This document shows, piece after piece, positions 34,572 to 49,800 of a stretch of DNA of 64,000 nucleotides. Position numbers and translations under genes: made by a program. This DNA is from Patagioenas fasciata. Taxonomy: Eukaryota > Chordata > Aves > Columbiformes > Columbidae. The notes under the pieces were generated by a model. The model was not told where the DNA came from and made no database searches. It saw nothing but the letters and a program-made list of their open reading frames with translations. The first letter of the stretch is position 1. Each line of letters begins with the position of its first letter. The stretch spans positions 149,419,104-149,483,103 of the forward strand of contig NC_092520.1 in assembly GCF_037038585.1 (NCBI RefSeq), given 5' to 3'.

Positions 34572-37500
34572 GCGTGCTCAGAATTGAGTGGAGGTGCTGC
34601 AGGTGAGGAGAAGCTGCAGAGCTGCACAAAGGAAGCCTGCCTGCACTCCTCTTGGCACCAAGCAGCTGCTATTAATCTTTCACTTCCCCAAGCACTGATA
34701 TTCATACGAATTATGAAGAAAAAAAGAAGTTCCTCAAATGCAGCAGAAAAGGCTCTTTAGCTTCATATTTATGAACTTAGATAAAAGAGAACTAGATATG
34801 AATCTAGAAAAGTGACATCTCAATTTTATCCTGTCCATCATGATGATGAGTGCGAGTTGATTACCTGCTACTGACCCCTCCTTTCACCTCATCCTTTGTA
34901 AAGTTCTGTTTCTCAGGGAACTCCTCCTCACTGAGTAGTTCAGGCTGTTCTTTGTCCTTTCAGCCTCGTGATTTCCACTAGCACCAAGCCAGAAATCACC
35001 TAATTTGCTAATAGGTATTCTAGTTAATAATAGCAAATCCATCCACCGAGGATATTTCTGGCCTGCTTTGAAAGACTGGAATATTTTTTTAATGGCACAA
35101 CGCTGGCACACAAGTGGGAATACTTGCACTTATTTATGTAGCTGCATATTGCACACAGTCTTATGCCCCATGTCACTCACCAAACCGTAACTATGATGGT
35201 GGAGAGTGCATAACAAATCCATAGGTAGCTGAAAATCTCCTGGGTAGGAAGACTGGCTGAATTTTCATGGCACAGGATTTCTGGGTATGTGTTCACTAGC
35301 TGTTTGGGGATTTGACAATGAAGAATCTGAACCATTTTTCTCAATCAGGCTTTTCATGTTGTTGTTTTAATTATTAATTACATAAGAATAGGTTTTCAAG
35401 AAAAGATAGATCAAGCTATCTCCCAAGCAGCATTCAAACCAGTCTCCAAACCAGATTTTCTACAAAATGAACTATAGATCTAAACAAGAAAATTGCTCAC
35501 AAATTTTGTCTGTTCTCAATGTCTTCTAGATGCTTAGCGTATAATTCCTGTTTTGTTTACCTTGGCACAAGTGGAGAGTAACTATCAAAGGCAATGAAAC
35601 CAATTCAGTGAAAGCCACAGACATTAAGGGAGGAGAGAGCAGAGGCCCTTGGAGTTCTAATGGGCCCACAGGCAACAGATGCAGATTTAATTAAACTTTT
35701 AGTAGCTGGATTGAACAGTTAATAGAGAAGGCTATTTCAACCTTGGTAGAAATACAGGCTGCATTGCTAACTAAAAAAAATGTCTTGAATAAGCAAACAA
35801 GAAGAAGGGTAGTGCTGACAGTCAACAGCGGCTGTTGCCTGTAAGAGAACAACTGGCTATAGTATAGTGAACATAGCATAGGTCTCAATGCCACAGCAGC
35901 AGTTCCGTGCACATCTGCATATCTCAAAGTTCATGCCCATCTTAGTTGTATCATAAGTGAAACACAGGTGTGTTAAGAAACATTTTTATCCTTTAACTTG
36001 TCATTTTTAGTCCCAACAGATTTTTGTTTTCCAGACACTCAAAACATGAAGTCTTCGTTCCCCTATTTCCTCCTTTTTGTTGGATTTGGTCAGGGATACT
36101 GGAGTATCACAAGTAGGAGTGCCACATGAACACTGCTTTCCTTCCACACTCCAGTATTCAACTACAAAAGCACTCAAATAAAATTATCATCATCAAAATA
36201 TTCCCAAAATGGAATAAAAGTTACCCTTATCTCTCATCCCCTATTTCTTCCCTGGCATGCACTGTGAAGACCAAAATGCCCATATTCCTTTCAGTAAGGA
36301 TGTGACACAAAAGAAAATAGAGGTAAGTTTGAATAACAGCTGTGAGAAGAAAGGAGGGTATGAAATTAAAAATACAGTGTCATTTGAAGTCAGCCTTTAT
36401 AAATGCTAAAGGTACAAAAAGCAAAACACTTTATTTTGCCTTGCATTTCCCCAGAAAACATTTACAGGGCCACACAAATTCAACAGTCAGTTTGTTGTAA
36501 CACATGCATCATTTTTAGCATGCTTAGTTGCCTTCATTTTGCCTCATCCTTTAACAGACTGAGGGTCTTGAAACAGACTGCAAGCCTTCCAAAGGGGAGA
36601 TAATAAAGAGAACATTGATACAAGAACTCGTTAATACCAATGAGTTTCAGGAGAGTAATTTATGTAAAGGATCTTGTAATCACTCCAGCCCCAACACTGT
36701 CTGACAGCAGCTGTTTTTATGAAGGAAGCTCAACACAGGAGTGAATTCTGCATAGGCCTCTCCTTCAGAAGGCTGGGTTGATTAAACAAAACAAAGCAAA
36801 ACAACGAACAGTTGTAAGGAGAAGATGACTTAATAGCTAATGCTATCAACTGATAAGACCTGCTACATTTCAGAGGTGCATGCCAACCAGGAGTCACAAA
36901 GCCTCAGCACATTCTGCAGGATGGCATTTTGTCATCAAAAGTTTCTTCTTTTGGGCCAGATGGCCTTATTACTGTTGCATGTTGAGCAGTCCATTCTCAG
37001 ATGCCAGCATTGTTGATTTGCAGAGAACCAAGGGTCATGTGGCAAGTTTCCCATTCTCAAATGTGCTAGTATGCCCAATCCTGGAGATTCACAATCACTT
37101 CACAGCTTTATTTCATATGGAGCTCATTAGTGGATGAGCCTCCAAATTCTTCTTTGAAGACCAGCCTCCAGATGCATATGAATTTCAATTCTATAAGGTT
37201 GTACAATTCCCTTTTTTCTTTCTTCCTGATTGTCTTGTTCATCTCCTTCCATTATTAACAATTCCTCATCTTTCATTGGAGCACTCCTTGGACTGATGTA
37301 AAACCCCTAGTTTAATTAGTTTCCAAGGCAGAATTAGGATGCCCAAACCCCATTATTACACTCCACATCTACCTCTTGTACTTCCATCATGCTCTGTTCC
37401 TTTCCTTTGGTTGTCTTGTACCTTGTAGGTTTTTCTTCCCAAGAATCTCCCATTGGTCAAAAACATAACATAACCAGAATGACAGAGGATTTTTATTTTG

Positions 37501-40500
37501 TCTGAGGTCTAACAATAAATGTAAGTGCCTTTGCCTGGATCTTTTTGAGATGCTGAGGCTGCCACAGTCTTTCTGAGCCATTATGAGCAAGAGAAAGGCT
37601 GAGAAAGGGGAATGAAGTGCAGGCATCTCCTAATTTCATCCTGACACTTGGAGCTCTCAGTACCAGCTGTTAGAAATTCTAGTTCCTTGGAGACAAAAGC
37701 AGCCATGCAGTAGACACCTAGTAACAAAAATCCACAGCACTTTTATTCTACGTGCACTGCAGGCAGAAAAACACTTTCCAACAAACTTGCAGCCTCTGTC
37801 AAAAGAGCAAAAGGACAAAAGCCAGAAGCAGAAAATGTCCCTGAAAAGGAGCAAAGGAAATAAAGAATACTGCACAAGTGTCTTCATTACTGTAGAAGTA
37901 AGGTGTGGCTAGTCAAACTCAATGACCTCAGAAAGAGAGATGGATGATTAGAAAATAAGACAGGCAGAGAAATGGCATGAAGTAATATGACAAATACTTT
38001 GGGTTTATGATTTCCCAGGAAAAAAAAAAAAGTGGCACGGACTTACATACACATAATCAAACTCCTCCCTCCCCATCCATAACACCTCAGGAGCCCATGA
38101 CTGAAGAACCTAAGTCTGTTTCCAGGCATTTATAGAATTTTGTTCAGAGCACTTAGCATATGAAAAGACCAATCTCTTGTGTTGGACTAAGGTGTCTTTC
38201 ATCTTTCATGTCTACATAGAGACTACAAAACTTTGGGTACTTTATAAAGGAGAAAAAACACAACCTTGTAGAGATTCAAAACACCATCACTCCTCTGCTT
38301 GCTAGCATCTCCTTAGCACTTCCTGCCCTCAGCTGTGTTTTAGCTTCTAAAAGTTGAGGAGCCAGTCTAGCTATAGACATTTCAGAGATTTAAGAGCGCA
38401 GCTCTGGGTTATAGAGAAGAAGGTGATAAGGGAGGACACAAAGAATTGTGTTTCACATTTTAAGGATCATGAAGGAAAATGTAAGGCTATGACACTGAAC
38501 TGTTGAGTAAGGGATATTGAGGAGTGTCCTGCCAATCTCTAATATGTCGTCCATTCCAGCTTGCCACTGTTAGTTTTCCAGAATCAGTGTAATGCAGAAC
38601 TGTACAAGTGTGAAAGTGCAGCTTAGCCCTTAGTCTCTTTGCTATGTAGTTTTCCTAAGGAAAGTCTGGCATGCACTTCCTTTCTGTGCATGGTCCTTAG
38701 CAGTGCCCAGCCCCACAAATCATCCACAGAGCATCCCTTTGACACAACCATGCTATACTCTCTCTTCCAAGCACGCTCTCAAGGTGCCCATGAGCATTCC
38801 AATGGATTCCACTTCTGCTCTATGATCCCAGTTCTATGGTCTGCTAGAGGCTTTGTTGTGCACTTTACAGGAGCTCTTACACAGCAGTGCAATTAAATTT
38901 CTATTAGTTTCTCATAGATGCATGAACTTTAGAGGGGTTTTTGGCATTCATACCCTGCACTGAAGCACTAGCTGAAGCAGTTAAGAAATTCTCTCCCTCC
39001 ATATGCAGCCTTAACGAGGCTTTTCAGAAGCATTATTCCCCTTAGAAAAAGAGTTTGTGAATTAAGGAGTTCAGAGGATATGTAATTGGAAACAGTTCCA
39101 TCAAATAATGGCTGTAGACTGGAATTCCCTTCTTGCCCCTAGGGACATTGTACTTTGTTTCCAAGCCAGAAGAATATTAATTTCCATTGACAGAAACCTT
39201 TCTGAGCACTCAAACTGACCATTACCTGCCGCTGAGACACAGCTGCCTCTGGAACAGAAGGCAGCAGTCGTTTGTGATCAGAATTGCCATTTCTTCCACA
39301 AAATCTGTTGTGCAAGATGTTAGGCTAACCAGGACCAGGCTGTTAGCTGGTGCATATGACCATAACCCCAGTGATTTCTGTTAACCAAAGGAAGTTTGAC
39401 AGAAGACTCCAAGTTCAGACGTGCAAGCATGGAACAACAACAAATCCATTTTGTCTTACTAGAAGTTTGGGTGACTTCAGCATTACATCTTGCTAGAGAC
39501 ACTGAACAACATAGCACCGTGCCATGGCACTGGTGCAGTGGTGAGTCAGGAGGAAGACAACCGCTTCCTGCAGCTCCTCCTTTGTTTTTATATTGGAAGT
39601 CTTAAATCCGACTGCACACCTAGATTGAGTCAGCTTATAAGAGCTGACAGGAGTGCAGCCTGAGGAAGTGTGGCTCTAGGCCACTGAGCGTTGCTAACAG
39701 ACTTTTTCAACTCGGTGAAGGAGGTCTAGCAACTGCAGTGAAAACTTGTCACAGTCTGTCTGCTTTGGAGTCGTTCTCAATCTGACTTTGCTATGGATTT
39801 TGTCATTCTAAACACAAGGATCTCACTCCAGTTCTTTTTAAAGGAGGGAAGCATACTTTTGCAGGTGGCAAGAATATGACACAAGCAATAGCCAGTCTTA
39901 TTCCTAAAACATTTCTAACTGCCGGTCTTGAGCTAGATGAGCCTCAATTTGTGCATGTTCTCAGTATTTTCACATTTTTTCTTACATAAAGGTTCCTCAT
40001 GCTGCGTTTTCTACTGGTAAGAGGAAATGAAGGTATCAAACACAAGTGAAAGGATAATTTCCCTCTTTGTAATTCAATCAACTGCAACGATTCAGTCAGA
40101 AGTGCAGAAAGACTAGTGCAAAGTGATGAAGAATCACACAAAAGCTTACAACAGGTCTGAAAGCAGTAGAATGACATACTCTTGTGGGAACTTGCATAAT
40201 CCAGCCTGTACACTTGCTCTAGAACAGCAGAATAAGCTTAAGGAAACCAGTTACCTGTTTGCTGGTGAATGTTGATTTCTGAGGAGATGCTGCAGCTGTA
40301 TGTAGGATTCTCAGCTTACCTGCAATCTATAGTCAAACAGGACAGCTCTTAGTTCCTACCCAAAATGGCCTAGTGATCTGAGCATTTGTTTTCAAATGAG
40401 CTTCCGTTCAATGGAGAAGAAACTGGTTTCTCAGGAACTCACAGTGGAGCAGCAAATCTCAGATTTGAAATCTGAATGGCAGCATTTCCGTCTGCTGTGA

Positions 40501-43500
40501 ATGAGTTAAAACAGGCTGAGCCTTCCAAAGTCACCAAGAGATTTCAGGTGTTTAGTTTCCGTTAACACTCATGGAAAATGAGCAGTTAGATCCTCCTCGA
40601 CCGACTTGAATTGCTAAATGATCTTCTAGTATATTTTGCAAGATAAATGTTTTATTTAGATATCCCTGGCTCAAAGCTCCTCCTTAACACAGCTGTGCAG
40701 CATGTTGACTGCCAAATCCCACCTAGAGATGGCTAGACATCAATGGCACTCTCTCTGTTTCTGTGTGCCTCCTGCTACCCTTATAAAACATTTAGGGGAT
40801 TAACAGGAGTATTGAAAAAGTCACTTACTGTTTTTATTCAGAACAGATGCTCTACCTTAATTTTACAAAAGATATTAGTAGTGCCACAGAGTATCTTCAC
40901 TGTTTTCTTTTCCCTGCTATCCCCTCACACAGGTTGAGGACTCAAGACACTTCAGATTAGCATCAAGACATTAATTTTTACCTCTTGCACATCTTCTCCA
41001 GCAATCAGACTTCTAACATTTTCCCTCCCCCAATTCGAATGCAATCACATATGTATCCATGAGCACCACTACTGCATGAGAAGGAGCACACGGTACGTCC
41101 CAGATCAATGTAATGTCTTTCTCACAGCTGCAGCATGAAAGCAGACATCCTAGTGCTAGTAGATGTGGTGGGTGAGGGAGAGGAGGCTGGCATGTCTTCA
41201 AGGTAGTTTGGAACTGTTCTGACACCATTTTACAAGGAGGTAAACTTCACTTCTCAGGTGAAGTTCAACCACCCTAAGCTGAGATGGATCATGCTACCAA
41301 ATGAGTGAGAAAACACTGCACTTAGTCCATGATGATGGAATTGTGCTAACAGAATAACAGCATCTAGTGGCTAGTCTCCAAGAGGATAGGTTCTTTGTGT
41401 TAAGGAGTAACACAGATTTGCTGGAATTCAGAAGCCCTTTCCATTGAGCACAAGCATAAGGAGTTCTTGTAATCTCTCTCTGGCACCATTTGAGAATATT
41501 TATGCACACTTAAAACTGGCTAAGAAACCACCCACACATTTTCAGTGTATGATAAGGTCTCATGAGAACCTGTATCTTTGAATAAAATATGACACTTAAG
41601 AATCAGCAAACTGTTTTTTGTTCCTAAATTTTCCACTGGAAGGTCATTAGAAGAAGTTAACTAACATTTAAAAATGCTTAAGTGTTCCTTCTGGGCCAAA
41701 AAACCACTTCTTGTCAGGAGAATGTTTGGACTCCAGCAATTTTTGACCAGTTGTCATTTAATGAATCGTCATCCAGACAAAAACTTCAATGCCTTGACTT
41801 CTTTTGGTTCCACCAGAAGTGGTATGGGTCATGACATCTTTGGAGTGAGCTGTCAGAAAACAACTCAACAATTTTACCTCTAATTGTACCCATTAACAGC
41901 AAGGAAACTTCCTACTCATTATTCCCAGAATAGCAACAATGCCATTTGAAAGGGGATTAGCTGAAATTTCAAGTGTGCCAGTACTTCTCAACTCTGAAAG
42001 CTCTTCCACTGACGCCAAGCAGCGAGATTAGTGTGCGGGAGGGGGGATCCTGCACAGCAGTGGTGTGGTGTTCAGGCTCGATGACATGAGTTGCAATGTG
42101 ATGTAAACTCCTGGCTATTCCATATGACTAAGCACAGTTACAGCAAGATGGACTTCCTTCTGACAGGCTCAGCAGAAGAACTCACACCTGTGGGAATCTG
42201 CAAAGGTTAACAACCTTCTCGAACCTAAAACCAAAGACAAGGCACAATGCTAAGACAACATGGAAGGGGAGGAAGGGAAAGGCTACTTTCCATTCTGTGT
42301 GCACTATGTGGCCCATTGCTTTCATGTTCTTCCCTCATACTGGAAATCCCACATAAAGGAATATGCGCTGGGATCAAGCACAGTAGGGAAAAAACCTCAT
42401 TATGTGGGGGCTCCATTTTTTATGTCTACATTGTTTTGTGAGGACAGAATGTCTCATGCTTATATGAAAGTTTGTTGCTGTTTGTTCCTCTTGGCTGGCT
42501 GAGACTTCCATTTTACTGGCTCTCCATTTTATTTTTTCCTTTGCTTGCAGTAGCTATTAGTGACAATCAGTTAGTAAAATACATTTATTGTTGCCTGTTA
42601 GGGAATGTTGCAATTTTTCAGGCAGATTATTTTATTGTATCAACCTAAATTAAGTATCTTGCTTACGCTGTACTTCCCACCTCCTGATATACCTTCTGCC
42701 TGAATGGAAGCAGGAAAGGGATGAGGAGTCAAGTAGATTGTCAATGTGTGCCTTGGGGAAAGTTAACATTTTTAATGATCCCATGAAATAGACTCAATTT
42801 CTAGATATATCCTTATCTCTAGTTTTCTTTGTGCATATGTGCATCTGATTTTTGTGGTGTACCAGGAGAGATGGAGAATGTGTGCTTTCAGTAAGCGTGG
42901 AGACTGGAGAAAATAATCCCAATGACACCTATGCATTCTCACAGAGATGCTCTTTTAGCTCAAGCAGGAGAGTGTTCTTTCTCCATAAGAAGACATCAGG
43001 GCTCCATTTTTCTACTCTGAATGTACAAGCAGATGTTTAGCCCGATGCTGCTGTGCCCATTTGTATGCTGATGCAAGACTTTTATGAGCTTTGGTGGTGG
43101 TTTCAACAGAAATGCGTTGCTCACTTGGTGTGCTGACCAATAACTGGAGGTTCTCCCTGTGTTATTGAGGCTATATGTTCTCTTCCGGAGGGGAGGAGAC
43201 TGGTTGAAATAGCTGTAAAGCTAACCTATTAGTAACAGTTGAGCAGTACAGGTCAGCTTCATTCCTGTTCCCGTGGTTTATTAGTGATCTGAACCATTTA
43301 ATTCCAGTTCATTTTGTGTTACCTTCTCCACTTGTACTGTATGGATTGGTTTCCTCAGCCTGGAGGGACCAGGTTGGTACTGCTCAGGTTCAAGGTCTTT
43401 TTCTGGTTATGTGATCTCATTTGCTGTTCCAATGACAGGTTCCATAGCATCTGCAGTCCTATCAAAGCAAGGATAATACTTAATTCAGGTAGGCACAGCA

Positions 43501-44062
43501 TAGTGCTTCTGAGACAGACACACTCTTTCAGGATCACAGTTTAGGCTATGTAGAAGAGCACTAGGATGCAGATGCCATTCTTTTCAAAGAGGAGCCTAGT
43601 TTTGTTCCTTGAGGCCACTATCTAGTAAAGGAACTTACAGTGACCCTTAGGGGAACACCTGGTCAGGTGAGCTATTGGGTAGAAGTGACTTGCACTCTGT
43701 TCTTTAGAAAGGTTCTCACTCATTTAAGGAGACCTTTTCCTCTGCAAGTTATCACAAATCAAGGCAGGGAGAAGAAGTATGGGAAGGCTTAGATTCGACA
43801 GCTACAAGCTTTAGCAGTTAAGTGTAGGTTGTTTCTGTCTCTTAATCAGTACACACATTCTTCACCCCTCAACTTGTTGAATTCTTTGTGCTGGTTCCTT
43901 CCTTTCCTGTGAAATTAATTCTTTTGGCTCCTGTTCAGTATGGTGTCAAGTACCCACTTAATCTTTTGCAGTAGTTTCAGCTGCTGAATAGAGAGGAAGC
44001 TTGGGCTATTGCTTAGAAACCAGGACTAAGGTGTTAGAAAGGTAGGAGCTACAGACAAGCTT

Positions 44063-44205
44063 GCTATGTGACAGTGGGCAAATTGTATTGCCTTGCTTTA
44101 CTTTAGCATCCCCCAGTGTGACTAGAGGACTGTTACTCATTTCCCTTGCAGGGTGTAGCACGAGGTGTCTGCCAGTGGGGTTTGTGAAGAGCTTTGAGAA
44201 GGCTG
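44063..44205 (+). mobile_element. MIR/L3-like ancient fragment
   Basis: CTATGTGACAGTGGGCAAAT, then TGCCTTGCTTTACTTTAGC, GACTGTTACTCATTTCCC, TGCAGGGTGTAGCACGAGG and finally TTTGTGAAGAGCTTTGAGA. This matches the order tgtgaccttgggcaa, gcctcagtttcc, caGGGttgttgtGAGG, tgtaaaGcgCTTTGAGA of MIR/L3 3' ends. Confidence 0.6.
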
Positions 44206-46825
44206 CCTTTGAAAGATGAACAGTTTTGTTCCAGTGAGCCCTGGATGACTGGACGTGTTTGACAGCACTTTGTGGCACAAAGAAATGAGTGGGACTGCAT
44301 TGTTGTCACAAAGGGGAGACAGTTTCTGAGACAGCTTTTGAAGTTGAATTCTAGATATCATCTTAATTCGAGAATATATTTTAATTTAGACAAAATACAA
44401 GGCACCACAACTTCAAAAATTAGAATAGAGGATGAATCAGGCAGCCATACTGAAATATTCCTAGTGCTGCCCCGAAGCTAGCACTGAGCTTTGGATCTTG
44501 AGAGCCTCAGCTGAAGAGAATCCCATGCTATGCTTAACAACTCCATTTTCTCTTTGAGTTAGGTTAGGTGGAACATTTTGGGGTACAAACACTGTCTGGT
44601 GAGAGAGTTCTCAGGATGGCAGTTTTAAATCGTTTACCCACATTCCTATTTTTCTAGCACCTCAAAGCAAGCATAGTGATTAAGACATACGCGTGACAAC
44701 ACAATTTCCTATCCCAATAGGTGGAAGATGGACCCTGAAAAAAGGCTAGAGCCACCTGGGAAAGCTCAAGGAAACAAAAAGCAGTGAAAGCGTTCTGTTA
44801 GTCTCCAACAGAGATTAATATAGATTTTGGTATTTAAATATGTTTTGCCTATTAAATCTGTAGATGGGTATGGCATTCCAAATGTATTAGTAAAATTTGC
44901 CAGTGAGAAGACTAAGAAAAAAATGTGGAGGCTGAAATGCAGATCCAGCTTAGTATTTTTGCAGGTAAATTTTCTGGATTCAGAGCTCTTTTGGGAAGGG
45001 AGAGACAGATAGGTTCACAGACCTGCAGATTCAGGGCAAAGGTTTGTCTCTCCAGTTGCTCTGAATTAGGTAGAAAAGGAACACAGTTCACTGAGTCTTC
45101 CACATGCCATATCAACAACCAGAAAATCCCATTATGCAGGTTGGACATGACAATTGGAGGTCTCCTTTTGGCCTTCTGGCACACTCATGAGAGGATGATG
45201 TTAGACGAGAAGAGATAACTAAACATAGAGATCATTCCTACTGCTCCTTTCCCTTCAAATGGAATTTAGCCCTGCTGAGAAGTTCAGAATTGACGTTAGT
45301 AAGGTCTGAAATTTCCTGTTTACCTAAGAGAACAAGCACAGCACAGGCTGTGGTAGCTCAGGTTTCCATGGAGTGCCTCGACAAATCATCATCACCCCTC
45401 ACCCAAAGGGACATGCCAAAGGAGTGCAGGGGTAAGTATTCTTGCAGCCACCACCACCACCACTTCACTCTTTAAAAGTGTCTTCAGTCCAAGGATCAAA
45501 GGTTTTTGCAGACTTTCCTAAATGATGTTCCTAGCACCCACAAGAGGTCACTGATCTCAGTGAGGAGATGAGGCAGGTAAGAACTGCTGCTTTCTCTTGG
45601 AAGCGAAGCACGTACTGGCTTCTACTGCAAGCTGTGCCTGCTCTCAGCATCAGCTTAGTGGGACACAGTAAGTCATGTACAACTTCGTAATACTGGCACA
45701 CAGACTCTGTACAGATAAGTGGGACAGTTCACACCTCTCTTGCTGTTGCTTCAGTCTTTTTGTGGCTCGTGCTGGATCATACGTTGTGGATTATACATGA
45801 GCCAGAGGTTTTTCAGAACATGCCTGCACACATAATCTGTCTCTAAGGCCATGTTCAAAAAGTATCCGGCATGGAATCATTAGGGGCTCTTAAGATCAGG
45901 TTATTGATTCTGCTACCCTTCAAAAAATATTCCCATTTGAAAGTGTTACAAATGTAAAAAGATTAAAGACAGAGAAGACAACATAGGCATTGCTAGAGGA
46001 GGCTGCTGAGTGAGAAGCCATATTGTTTACTCATTCTCCTGCTTGAAATGGCAATAAATGACATTTCTCATGCAACAGACACAAGAATGAGATCTGTTCA
46101 TAAGTAGGAAGAGCTTTCATTTGAATGCAGATAGTTAGCATTTGAGTCAGGACAACCCTTAAGAGCTGAATTGGCTGAGATACACTGCATGGGAATTGAA
46201 ATCAGATCATATACAAACTCAGTGGAAATACTGTTTTAGTGGGAGTTGGAGGAGATCCCAGATGAATAACAATCAGATTCCATTTCAACCCTTACTCTTG
46301 GCCAGCTGCTTCTTTTGTATGTGCTGGGAAAGATTAAAAAGTTTGGAAACAGTATTCATGTGTCGCCTTATCACAATTCTGGGGCTTTATCTGTCTCTCT
46401 CACTGTACCAGAAGTGCTAACAGTTTAATAAGACCAGGGCTGCACTTTAAGAGTGTGATATTAAAGGACTGCATATAGCCTGCCAGGGTACATTGTTTTT
46501 CCACCAAACCCATTCTGCCTGGAGAAAACTTCAAGGACAAAGGATGATTAGGTGTAGAATTGATGCCTACACAAGCAAATAGGTGGCCCAAGACATTACA
46601 AGCTCTATTTATCTTTTTCTGGCTAGTATATTGATAGCATTATATGTTTCCTCTGAAAAGAGTAAGAATTGCGTGGAGACCTCCAAACTCTTCCCTTATG
46701 TTCTGTACTTCAGAATCTATATAGAGGTCTCCCTGTGCATCATTGGAAATCTTTTGGTCTTCTGGAATCCTTCCAGTCTTTTTGCTTATGGGGAATCTCC
46801 TAGTACATTTATATTTTGCTTATGT

Positions 46826-46890
46826 GTTTTTTGGTTTGTTGTTTGTTTTTTGTTTGTTTGTTTTTGGTTTGGTTTGGTTTTGTTTTTAAT
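46826..46890. repeat. (TTTG)n / (GGTTT)n T-rich tract
   Basis: TTTG units followed by three GGTTT units (46866-46880). It accounts for the F/V/L-rich reading frame of 119 codons crossing this site. Confidence 0.85.
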
Positions 46891-49800
46891 GGGATGTCTT
46901 CCAATATGGTTAACCTTACCAGAATCTCTGGTCATGTCTTAGAACTGTTGATAAGTGGATTACATGGAAACATTACATGGCATCTGTGAAATTCTCCAAT
47001 AGAGATGGACAAACTGATCCTAGAGTAAGAAATATCACAAAGTTCACTGAATATATTATTCATTGATTTTCACTTTATGCATGCAGCTATCAAGTAAATA
47101 AGAACAAATTATAAAATGACTCAATGTCATTTGCCTAACTACTGTATAAGAGAAGAATCCTGCTTCTCCTGATATCAAAGGCTGACATTCCCATTAAACT
47201 TGTTGATTAGATTGGAGCTACAAGTCTCAAAACCAGATACATCTGTGCAGAGACTATGTCAATGCCATTGATGCCAATAAATTTATGGTATGGTTGTATT
47301 TTGCTTTAAGTGTCATTTTAGATGATTCTTTTCCACAAAATCCAGTCTCCCACTGGTACTTTAGTTTCACTGTAACACAAATTCGCTGTGGGTTTGACTA
47401 TTGATTTTTTCTTAAATAGCCTCCTATCTTGAAACACACAAACCAACTAGTCATTTTCAGCCATGTAAGCAGTGAAAGCTGACTACTCCAGACAGCATCT
47501 TAACAACGGTACCTTAAACATGCAATTGAATCATGGCATATGTCTACACTCCATGACTGAAGCAGCAAAATCCCCCTATTTTTTCTCAATTGATGCCTTT
47601 TATACAATTCAGCACTGTTTTGCAAAGAGGCTCAAGCTGTCTTATGACAGTCATCACTATGAAATCTCAATAAATGCTAGCAAAGTGTGGTCCATTCCAA
47701 ATGCAGCCTAACCATGAGACTCCGATCTGTAATGCAACCTGTTTTTCAACATGAGAAATTCTGACCCCATCCAACAAAGAATGGGTCACTGTTTGAAAGT
47801 GAATGTGGGAATAGCTTCCAAGTCCTATCATCATAAGAACTAAAGAGAAAGTCTCTTCCACTGAAGTTGTTCAACGAGCATTACCTTGGCAAGAAAATAT
47901 AATTTCTTGCTATCTAAGACCTTTCACGTTCCTAAATAACATCCCTCTGGAACATCCCAACATACTCTTCCAGTGAACCTTGTCTGTGCTGGGTCAAAAC
48001 ACCGACAATATGATCTTCACTGTCTTAGTACTGTATAGTGCAGAGAAAAATGGTACACTACAAGAAAATTGTTAAGGCAATGGTTGTTCCTAGAGATACA
48101 GGAATTAAAGCACCTAGTAACTCAGGACATAGAAACAGGGTTTGAAATATCTTATGTATTCTAGTTATTCCATTAATTTAGTTTGGGAAAAAGAAATGAT
48201 GGTCTTCAACATGCCTAAAAGAGTGTAAGAATTCGATTTTTCTGCATAAAGGTGCAAAACCCAAGCAAATGCCCTGAAACTCACAGTGGCATCAATTACC
48301 TCAAGCTTGGGAATCTGGAAGATATGCTTCAAATAATGGAGCAAAGCAGAAAGAGAATAAATAAAACACAGCCAAGTATGACATTGTCCTTTACAGACAC
48401 AGAGTCATGGAGTGAAGTAGCAAAGCAGTCGATACCACAGTTAACCAGAGAAGGATAATTTTGCAGGAGGAAGAGAAAAGGCTTTAGAATCTGCCATTTA
48501 AAGAGACAAACCTAAATCTTTTTATGTACCTGCTGCCCCAAGCCCTCACACTCTGCCATGCTTCCTTAGAGGAGAGAGCCTGGCATCAGCAGAGAGAATT
48601 CTACACCAGCACAATTTAAAAATGCAAGCAAAGAGAGAAAATGCTGACTTGCAAGAATCAGCTTAGCCTTTTTGTTTTTTAGATATTCAGCTTTACACAA
48701 AAGGCCCGTATCTCAGGACTGCAATATAGTGCTTCTTTCTACCACATATAGACATACATCAGTACTTTTAATGACATCTCTTTGGTCATTTTGTAGATGT
48801 CACATAATCCATCCTTGCTTGCAAAAGCCAAATTACTCCTGATAGAAACTGCCTATCAGAGCACCTTACCACATAATCTCTAGTGACTACTGTTATTGTC
48901 CTTTTGCCATAGTATCTCTTGCTTATGATGATTCAGATCACAGCAAGGGCCACTGTACTGAGCTTCATCCGAGCTGTACTGGGGACGTAACTGCTGCCAT
49001 GCAGACCTGTGAGATTATCTGTTAGCATCAAGCTTTATTTGAAATATGGTGAGTTGCAGGAGAAACAAACACATCAATGAAGTATGAGTTTGTATGGCTT
49101 GAGTAAGCACTGACTAGTGTGATGGTGAAAGCAGTCAACATTCAGCTGAGAAACAACTGTTAGGGAGAGGTACAAAGAGAAGGGGAATAAAATGCAATGA
49201 GAGTTACGTTTTGTCTGATCTGGGAGATCTGCTACTTGATGGAGAGGTCAGTTTAGGAACATGGAGCTATCCATACAACTATTTTCACCTAGTCCAGATA
49301 TGATGTTGGCCATTGTATTGAAATAATCATGACCAGGGAGGAGGCAGGGATAAGGAAAGTCCTGAGGAGATGCCTTTGTAGTTAAAATAGAAGACAAGTG
49401 TATAAAAGGTAGATTTGCCCCTCAATGTTATTTACTTGTTGGTTTTGCAAGCAAGGCATAACAATTTTTATTTAAAAAATAAGGAGGATGCCCCTTTCTC
49501 ACCCCATTTAGATGTTTTATGTCAGTTTGCTGCAAGGATGGATATTATTCAGTATTACTTGCCTTCTGCTATTAATCACTTTTGATTTGTTTTTTTTTTT
49601 TCTTTTTGCTAATCAGGTGACTGTTGACTGTCTAGCAAGAATTTCACTTTACAGATGGTCTCCAGACCACTGTCCAAAATGACCTTGGAGGCCTTGGCCT
49701 GTAAAGACTAATTAGTGGTCTGCAGCTGCAACTCAAATTCTGTCTTTCTCAAGGGCACACAAGCAGGAGGCCAGGACAGCATTCTGGCTTCTTCCTACAT

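Noticed and set aside
46583-46942. Forward frame of 119 codons with hydrophobic, F/V/C-rich product.
   Set aside because: Half of it is encoded by the TTTG/GGTTT simple repeat, which imitates membrane segments.
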